Source: Desulfobacterales bacterium
GTDB taxonomy: Bacteria; Desulfobacterota; DSM-4660; Desulfatiglandales; Desulfatiglandaceae
NCBI GenBank assembly: GCA_022013615.1
Contig: JAKLQB010000756.1
Coordinates: 1 to 19,983, forward strand
Direction: 5' to 3'
DNA length: 19,983 nucleotides
Both the position numbers and the translations under genes were made by a program. Positions 15,452 through 19,983 of the stretch are shown here, piece by piece. The stretch's first letter is position 1. Each line of letters begins with the position of its first letter. Below the pieces are notes generated by a model. The model did not search any database. It was given only the letters and a program-made list of their open reading frames with translations, and was not told the origin of the DNA.

Positions 15452-16678
15452 TCATTCATTATTTTCAATATTTATGATTTCAGAAATTTTGTTTTCTAAG
15501 ACTTTAGCCTCCCCAAGTATTATCTTAAGATCCTTTTTGTTGGGATCATCATCAGGCGTTTTTTCGCACAATCTCCGAGTCAAACCTCCAACGACAGTCA
15601 GTGGATTTCTGAGCTCATGCGCAACCCTATTTGCCATTTTGCCAAGCGCGGCAAGCTTTTCACTTTCGACTAGTTTCCTATTCTTCTCTTTCAACTCCTC
15701 CGTCCTTTCTTGAACCTTCCTCTCAAGCTGTTGACTGAAAGTATATAGCTCATCGTGCGCCTTGCGTAGCTCCTCCTCTGCTTTCTTACGCTGGGAATAA
15801 AGCAATGCGTTCTGTATAGCTAAAGCCGCCGGACTGCTTATTCCAGTCAATAAATAAAGATCATCAATTTGAAATTCCTGTAGCATATTAACGGAGTGTA
15901 CATATACAACACCTTGGGTTTGCGACTTGCTGATCAAAGGTACGCACATGATCGATTTGATTCGCTTCATCGCTATACTCTCTGAAAGATTATCTATATC
16001 CTCTTGACTCGTATCTGCCATTATAACTGCCTTACCATCACCTATGACTCGATTCACTATAGTTCGACTATAATTAGATTGGATATTTCCTTCATTATGT
16101 CTTGACCTGGCTAATATCTCCTTGAGTTCCCCGGTTTCGTTATCAATCAATAGAATAACTCCATTGTCGATATTGTTAAAAAGAGAGAAAAGGGAATCCA
16201 TTATCTTTTCACAAATTTCATTAATATCTAATGTTTGCATCAAGATCGTTGATACCTCATGGATCGTTTCCAAGTCTTTCCGTTTAGTGATGCGTCTATC
16301 TTTGTATAAAAGGCTCTGCCTGAAATCACCTGTCTTTTCTGAAAGATCTATCGAATGCTGAACAGCCATGCCATTATCTAATAACATCTTACCCAGACTG
16401 ATCGAAACATCACCCACGACAATAGGAATCCCTTCTTTCACTTCATACTGATCACCAGGTTCTATTGCTTGACCATTCACCAGTGTACCATTCTGGCTTT
16501 TCAAATCTTCAATAAAGAATTTATCGCCTTTCCTTAAGATTTTCATATGCTTTCGAGAAACAGAGTTATTCTCTATCTGAATATCATTATCAGGAGCCCT
16601 TCCAACAAACGTGACTGCGCTTTTAATATCAAAAGAATAGCTTCTTTTTAATCCGTTAATAATGTAGAGCTTGGTCAT
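15452..16678 (-). CDS. FHA-GAF-HisKA signalling protein lacking the kinase ATPase domain
   Basis: A 408-residue protein. The FHA domain (1-95) has the phosphothreonine-binding signature: VGR (25-27), SVSRKH (39-44) and SQNGTLVNG (61-69). A GAF domain spans ~130-290. A coiled coil (~295-340) rich in E/K/Q leads to a HisKA dimerisation domain with H354 in AHELRNPL, where the phospho-acceptor histidine is expected. The protein stops at 408, about where HisKA ends, with no HATPase_c domain. No such domain follows in other frames, so it is not a simple frameshift. It could accept phosphate from another kinase, act as a non-catalytic scaffold, or be a truncated kinase. The ATG at 16678 follows AAGGATGATG. 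A phosphopeptide-binding FHA domain implies serine/threonine kinase signalling elsewhere in the cell. Confidence 0.85.
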   Translation of the reverse strand: MTKLYIINGLKRSYSFDIKSAVTFVGRAPDNDIQIENNSVSRKHMKILRKGDKFFIEDLKSQNGTLVNGQAIEPGDQYEVKEGIPIVVGDVSISLGKMLLDNGMAVQHSIDLSEKTGDFRQSLLYKDRRITKRKDLETIHEVSTILMQTLDINEICEKIMDSLFSLFNNIDNGVILLIDNETGELKEILARSRHNEGNIQSNYSRTIVNRVIGDGKAVIMADTSQEDIDNLSESIAMKRIKSIMCVPLISKSQTQGVVYVHSVNMLQEFQIDDLYLLTGISSPAALAIQNALLYSQRKKAEEELRKAHDELYTFSQQLERKVQERTEELKEKNRKLVESEKLAALGKMANRVAHELRNPLTVVGGLTRRLCEKTPDDDPNKKDLKIILGEAKVLENKISEIINIENNE

Positions 16679-16828
16679 TGCACATCATCCTTGAATGTTA
16701 GTATCATAAGTAATTACTGGGAAACTGCATACGCCCATTTATCAGCAAGTTCATCAGAGTCCTAGGAAATCTGAGAGCCGATTATTCTTAACCTTTCTTG
16801 CCAAAATTGAAGATACGGTTTGTATAAC

Positions 16829-17017
16829 CCTGATTGAGCGATGCTCAATCAGGTGGTATTGGGTATTTGCAATCAGGTATTGGTTTTATTCTATTTCACA
16901 TCATATTTTGTATTTCTTTGATGAAGAGATATAAAAAATGAAAAATATTCCTTTAAACAAGTACCGGGTACCCGATACCAAATACCTCCTCAATTGAGTT
17001 TGGTTCAATTGAGGTAT
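16829..17017. repeat. Paired palindromes, possible small mobile element
   Basis: CCTGATTGAGC (16829-16839) and its complement (16843-16853) form an 11-bp hairpin with a 3-nt loop. ATACCTC...AATTGA (16982-16996) pairs with 17005-17017, with a short bulge. Between them are GGTATTGGGTATT-like and GTACCGGGTACCCGATACC-like blocks in opposite orientation. The symmetry suggests a MITE-like insert, but I could not identify target duplications. Confidence 0.4.
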
Positions 17018-17256
17018 AACACAGTGATTATAGTGGTGTCAAAAGCTCATATACAGTTATTTGTAACATGGTATGGTTTTGATTAGAAGCTCTCGATATT
17101 TTTCTAAGGGGCCCCGGATTCTCGACTACTTATCGTTAGTTTACACTTTTGGGGTAATGGATTTTCTTTCGTTTACCATTAGAATACTTAAAAATCCCCG
17201 AAATTCGGCATTATTGCATTGTGCAATTTCCAGCCAAATCAGCCACATACAATATA

Positions 17257-17285
17257 TGGACATCCAGTTCAAAATCCGCTATCCT
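17257..17285 (+). promoter_or_regulatory. Candidate promoter of leader copy 3
   Basis: TGGACA (17257-17262), 17-nt spacer, TATCCT (17280-17285). It is weaker than in the other copies, but it lies at about the same distance (~50 nt) before hairpin I, which supports it. Confidence 0.4.
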
Positions 17286-17332
17286 ATGAACACTATTCAT
17301 TTCGTTGTTTAGTCACCTAAAAACATAATCCC

Positions 17333-17424
17333 AACCTTCTGGCAGGAACCATGGAGAGACATTCCCAGAAGTTGATGCAAAAGAAGCCTCCAAGGGATTC
17401 TTATACCTTTTGGGCTTTTGTTTT
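17333..17424 (+). ncRNA. Structured leader RNA copy 3 (diverged)
   Basis: AAC(C)TTCTGG (17333-17342) pairs with CCAGAAGTT (17365-17373), and the loop again carries an ATG (17351) behind AGGA. The second hairpin follows at 17384-17424 with a U-rich tail. Sequence identity to copies 1 and 2 is patchy, yet both hairpins persist. The leader ORF (17351-17482, 43 residues) overlaps the cyclase 3 start by 31 nt. Its peptide is not conserved with the other copies after ~7 residues because of an indel, so the RNA and not the peptide appears conserved. Confidence 0.5.
17384..17424 (+). terminator. Terminator-like hairpin directly upstream of cyclase 3
   Basis: AAGC..CCAA.GG (17384-17395) pairs with CC..TTGGGCTT (17406-17417) with small bulges, followed by TTGTTTTAG. 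It ends only ~27 nt before the cyclase 3 start codon, so if it formed it would stop transcription into the gene. Confidence 0.55.
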
Positions 17425-17451
17425 AGTTTCTTATTTTGAAGAGGTGTTTCT

Positions 17452-19203
17452 ATGGGAGCCGAGAGAACTAAAAGGAAGCTGACCGCAATTCTCAGCGCAG
17501 ATGTCAAGGGATATAGTCGCCTCATGGAAGATGATGAGGAGGCCACAGTTCGAACCATCACCGCATATCGTGAAGTAATGACGAATCTTATCCAGGGACA
17601 TCATGGCCGTGTGGTGGATGCAAAGGGGGACAATATACTTGCTGAGCTTGCCAGTGTCGTGGATGCAGTTCGATGCGGGGTAGAGATACAAAAGGAACTC
17701 AAGGTGAAAAATGATGAATTGCCTGAAAAACGGAGGATGGAGTTTCGGATCGGGATAAATCTTGGGGATGTGATTCAGGATGGTGATACCATCTATGGAG
17801 ATGGGGTTAATATCGCGGCAAGGTTAGAAGGATTGGCTGATGGGGGAGGTATTTGTATATCCGGAACAGCCTTTGACCAGGTTGAAGGCAAAACAGGGTT
17901 GGAATTCGAATACATTGGCGAACAGGCAGTCAAGAATATCAAGAAACCGGTTCGGGTATATCTTGTAAAGACGGAGGGCGGCGTTCCTGATGTTGCAGAG
18001 AACCGTGAATTTTCTTTACCTGCTACGCCGTCGATAGCCGTATTACCCTTTACAAACATGAGTGGCGATCCTGAGCAGGAATACTTCAGTGATGGGATCA
18101 CCGAAGAGATAATAACATGGCTATCAAAAATACCGAGACTATTTGTGACAGCCCGTCATTCGACTTTTATTTTCAAGGACAAAGTGGTCAGCATTCGAGA
18201 AGTAGGTCAACAGCTTGGTGTTCGGTACGTATTGGAAGGAAGTGTTCGTAAATCTGGAGACCGGATAAGGGTTACCGCACAGTTGATCGACGTTAAGACC
18301 GACCAACATTTATGGGCAGATCGCTATGACAGGGAGCTCAAGGACGTCTTTGCAATACAAGATGAAATTACTATGAACATTATCATAGCCCTTCAAGTAA
18401 AGTTGACGGAAGGAGAGCAGGCCGCACTGAGAGTGAGAGGAACCTATAATCTAGATGCGTATTTGAAGATGCTACTTGCGGTTGAATACTTTAGGCAGTT
18501 CAGTAAAGAAGGCAATATTTTGGCCAGGCAGAAATGGGAGGAGGCCATCGCATTAGCGCCAGATTATGCATCAGCGTATGCGGGTCTTGCGGGAACATAT
18601 CTACAAGAGGCATGGCTTGGCTGGAGCTGTTCTCCTCCCCACTCTTTGAAGCTCGCCATGGAGTATGCTCAGAAGTGCGTGGCCTTGGATGAATCGTTTT
18701 CCGAGGCTCATGCGGTATTAGGCGCGATCTATCTTGTTATGCGGCAGTGGGATAAAGCAGTCGAAGAAAGTGAACTTGCAGTATCTCTAAATCCCAATAG
18801 CGCCGATAATATCGTGATTTTATCAATGGTCTTTAGGTCTGTGGGCCGAGTCGAGGAGGCGTTGGCATTGCTTAATAAAGCTGTCCGTCTTAATCCCATG
18901 CCGCCAAATTATTACATACACGAATTCGGTAGTTGTTATCGCCTTATGGGTCGGTATGAAGAGGCAATTACTATGCTCAAAAGAGTTCTCGACAATAATC
19001 CCAACTATCTGTTTTCAAGGCTCAACCTCATAGCTACATATGTCATGTCGGGGGAAGAAGAAACGGCTCATACGGAAGCTATGCAAGTTCTGGAGCAGTG
19101 CCCTGATTTTTCTGTCGAACGGCTTTTAAGGGATTTCCCTTACAAGGATCAGAAAATTATTGACAGCCTCAGGGAGTGTTGGCTCAAGGCGGGGCTGAAG
19201 TGA
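17452..19203 (+). CDS. Soluble class III nucleotide cyclase with one TolB-like/TPR module (cyclase 3)
   Basis: A 583-residue paralogue. The catalytic domain (~8-172) is very close to that of cyclase 1 (ATVRTITAYREVMTNLIQGH in both). It keeps D17, D60, N120 and R124, with D56 and T113 at the purine-recognition positions. Unlike cyclases 1 and 2 there is no hydrophobic helix between the cyclase and the TolB-like domain: residues 173-190 are polar, so it should be cytoplasmic. One TolB-like domain (192-315, PSIAVLPF, YFSDGITEEIITWLSK, YVLEGSVRK) is followed by TPRs to ~575. The end of the protein is the source family of the remnant at 5421. ATG 17452 follows GAAGAGG. It is preceded at 27 nt by the terminator of leader copy 3 and overlapped by a short leader ORF, suggesting attenuation or translational coupling. 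Confidence 0.88.
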   Translation: MGAERTKRKLTAILSADVKGYSRLMEDDEEATVRTITAYREVMTNLIQGHHGRVVDAKGDNILAELASVVDAVRCGVEIQKELKVKNDELPEKRRMEFRIGINLGDVIQDGDTIYGDGVNIAARLEGLADGGGICISGTAFDQVEGKTGLEFEYIGEQAVKNIKKPVRVYLVKTEGGVPDVAENREFSLPATPSIAVLPFTNMSGDPEQEYFSDGITEEIITWLSKIPRLFVTARHSTFIFKDKVVSIREVGQQLGVRYVLEGSVRKSGDRIRVTAQLIDVKTDQHLWADRYDRELKDVFAIQDEITMNIIIALQVKLTEGEQAALRVRGTYNLDAYLKMLLAVEYFRQFSKEGNILARQKWEEAIALAPDYASAYAGLAGTYLQEAWLGWSCSPPHSLKLAMEYAQKCVALDESFSEAHAVLGAIYLVMRQWDKAVEESELAVSLNPNSADNIVILSMVFRSVGRVEEALALLNKAVRLNPMPPNYYIHEFGSCYRLMGRYEEAITMLKRVLDNNPNYLFSRLNLIATYVMSGEEETAHTEAMQVLEQCPDFSVERLLRDFPYKDQKIIDSLRECWLKAGLK

Positions 19204-19380
19204 TTGGAGGCAGGGCACTATATATTGTGATTATTGAAAAAGCTATTAGAGTGAAGACTTCTTCCAATAGACTTCATCGTAACTTTCTGGATCCACTTAC
19301 GATTTCGTTTAGTAGCCTAAATTAATGGCAAAGTCAAGATTACCCAAATAAACCTAAACTATGAAGAGATTGCAGTTTTT

Positions 19381-19497
19381 CTACAAAAAAGTTTCTTTCT
19401 TGAAAACGTCCTCGTGTGGCTTAGCTCCATATCCGCGGACCTGGGATATCTTGCCATGATCTGAAATTATCAATGTTTTCAAAATGTTGTGATACAT
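19381..19497 (-). pseudogene. Possible alkaline-phosphatase-superfamily fragment
   Basis: A 38-codon minus-strand frame reads KTLIISDHGKISQVRGYGAK followed by PHEDVF, ending at TAG (19381-19383). It stays open upstream until a TAA near 19545. The hydrophobic strand plus SDHG resembles the metal-binding motif of alkaline-phosphatase-superfamily enzymes (phosphodiesterase, phosphomutase and PglZ-like proteins). Too little remains to name the gene. It may be chance or a decayed C-terminal piece. Confidence 0.3.
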
Positions 19498-19715
19498 TTT
19501 ACATACATGTAAATTAAATGAAAATTCACAGATAAACCCGGGTGTTTAGCCCACCACAACATAGTGTATAGGCCAATCCTGCCTAATTCAATCTCCGGTC
19601 ACAACATTCATACCAGACAATTAACCGACAGGCTGCTTGAATTCATTCCAGGATACTTCTGGAAAGCATGAGTGTTGGGGCTTCTGATTAGTCCGCAAGC
19701 ATAACGAAATTTAGA

Positions 19716-19743
19716 AAAGGCCTGGGCGTAAACCCAGGCCTTT
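19716..19743 (-). terminator. Intrinsic terminator after the amidase gene
   Basis: AAAGGCCTGGG (19716-19726) and CCCAGGCCTTT (19733-19743) form a perfect 11-bp stem with a 6-nt loop, followed on the minus strand by a short TTTT run. It starts 4 nt after the stop codon at 19747. Confidence 0.8.
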
Positions 19744-19746
19744 CAT

Positions 19747-19983
19747 TCATAGTTTTGGTGCTTTTCGGACCTTTGTCGCCTGTTCAAAGGCATAGGCCAT
19801 ACTTAATAGTTTGTCTTCCGTCCATGGCCTGCTTACGATTTGCAGTCCTATGGGGAGTCCAGTGCTGCTGTACCCGGCCGGTACGGTAATAGCCGGATAA
19901 CCGACAACGCTGACCGGATCACAGTTCTTAATGAATGTCAGAAAAGTATTCACCTTTTCCCCTAAAAGTTCCGTCTCCACATC
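19747..19983 (-). CDS. Amidase-signature family protein, C-terminal part
   Basis: The last 78 residues of a protein that continues beyond the window; the GTG near 19980 is internal, not a start. The segments GYPAITVPAG, STGLPIGLQIVSRPW and EDKLLSMAYAFEQAT match the conserved C-terminal end of amidase-signature enzymes (GatA-like amidases, Ser-cisSer-Lys hydrolases acting on amides). The catalytic residues lie outside the window, so substrate and subfamily cannot be given. Transcription ends at the hairpin 19716-19743. Confidence 0.85.
   Translation of the reverse strand, partial: DVETELLGEKVNTFLTFIKNCDPVSVVGYPAITVPAGYSSTGLPIGLQIVSRPWTEDKLLSMAYAFEQATKVRKAPKL

Larger units (their letters stand above)
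16679..17451. other. Divergent intergenic region before cyclase 3
   Basis: No gene is supported; a 79-codon frame at 17073 has no recognisable features. AGTAATTACT (16709-16718) sits just upstream of the FHA protein gene. 16829-17017 has two strong palindromes. 17257-17424 is the third leader copy for cyclase 3. Confidence 0.5.
19204..19746. other. Intergenic region between cyclase 3 and amidase gene
   Basis: No intact gene is seen. A short minus-strand frame (see 19381-19497) may be a gene fragment. The terminator of the amidase gene lies at 19716-19743. Confidence 0.5.

Noticed and set aside
17073..17312. 79-codon plus-strand frame before cyclase 3
   Set aside because: No Shine-Dalgarno of note, no recognisable domain, and it overlaps the candidate promoter of leader copy 3.

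Overview
The window looks like bacterial chromosome of moderate GC content. Gene families (class III cyclases fused to TolB-like/TPR modules, a GSU2403-type nucleotidyltransferase, FHA/GAF/HisKA signalling proteins) and short intergenic repeats suggest Desulfobacterota or a related anaerobic lineage. This placement is an inference: there is no rRNA or housekeeping marker to fix it.

Layout. (a) 222-4921, minus strand: an XRE-type regulator gene followed by a 1384-residue single-chain restriction-modification enzyme (type IIG-like). The enzyme gene has its own strong promoter, operator-like inverted repeats and a perfect 19-bp palindrome in between. (b) 5067-14079, plus strand: a family of large signalling proteins, namely a 5'-deleted remnant (TPR tail only), then two ~1030-residue cyclases. 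Each has a class III nucleotide cyclase domain, a membrane helix and two tandem TolB-like+TPR modules. A GSU2403-like nucleotidyltransferase with a palindromic promoter region sits between the remnant and the first large cyclase. (c) 14393-16678, minus strand: a small GAF protein and an FHA-GAF-HisKA protein that stops before any ATPase domain. (d) 17452-19203, plus strand: a shorter, soluble-looking cyclase paralogue with one TolB-like+TPR module. (e) 19747-end, minus strand: the C-terminus of an amidase-family protein with a clear terminator.

The most unusual signal is a repeated non-coding leader found ahead of three members of the cyclase family (remnant, cyclase 2, cyclase 3). It consists of a sigma70-like promoter, a long hairpin carrying a Shine-Dalgarno and ATG, and then a strong intrinsic terminator placed before the coding region. 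This arrangement suggests either transcription attenuation or a ~130-250 nt terminated RNA linked to each cyclase. The first copy was later invaded by a 102-bp MITE-like element with imperfect terminal inverted repeats and an 8-bp target duplication; the second copy preserves the empty site.

The cyclase catalytic domains keep the metal-binding and transition-state residues. They have an acidic residue where adenylate cyclases carry the purine-recognising lysine, so the product nucleotide should not be assumed to be cAMP.
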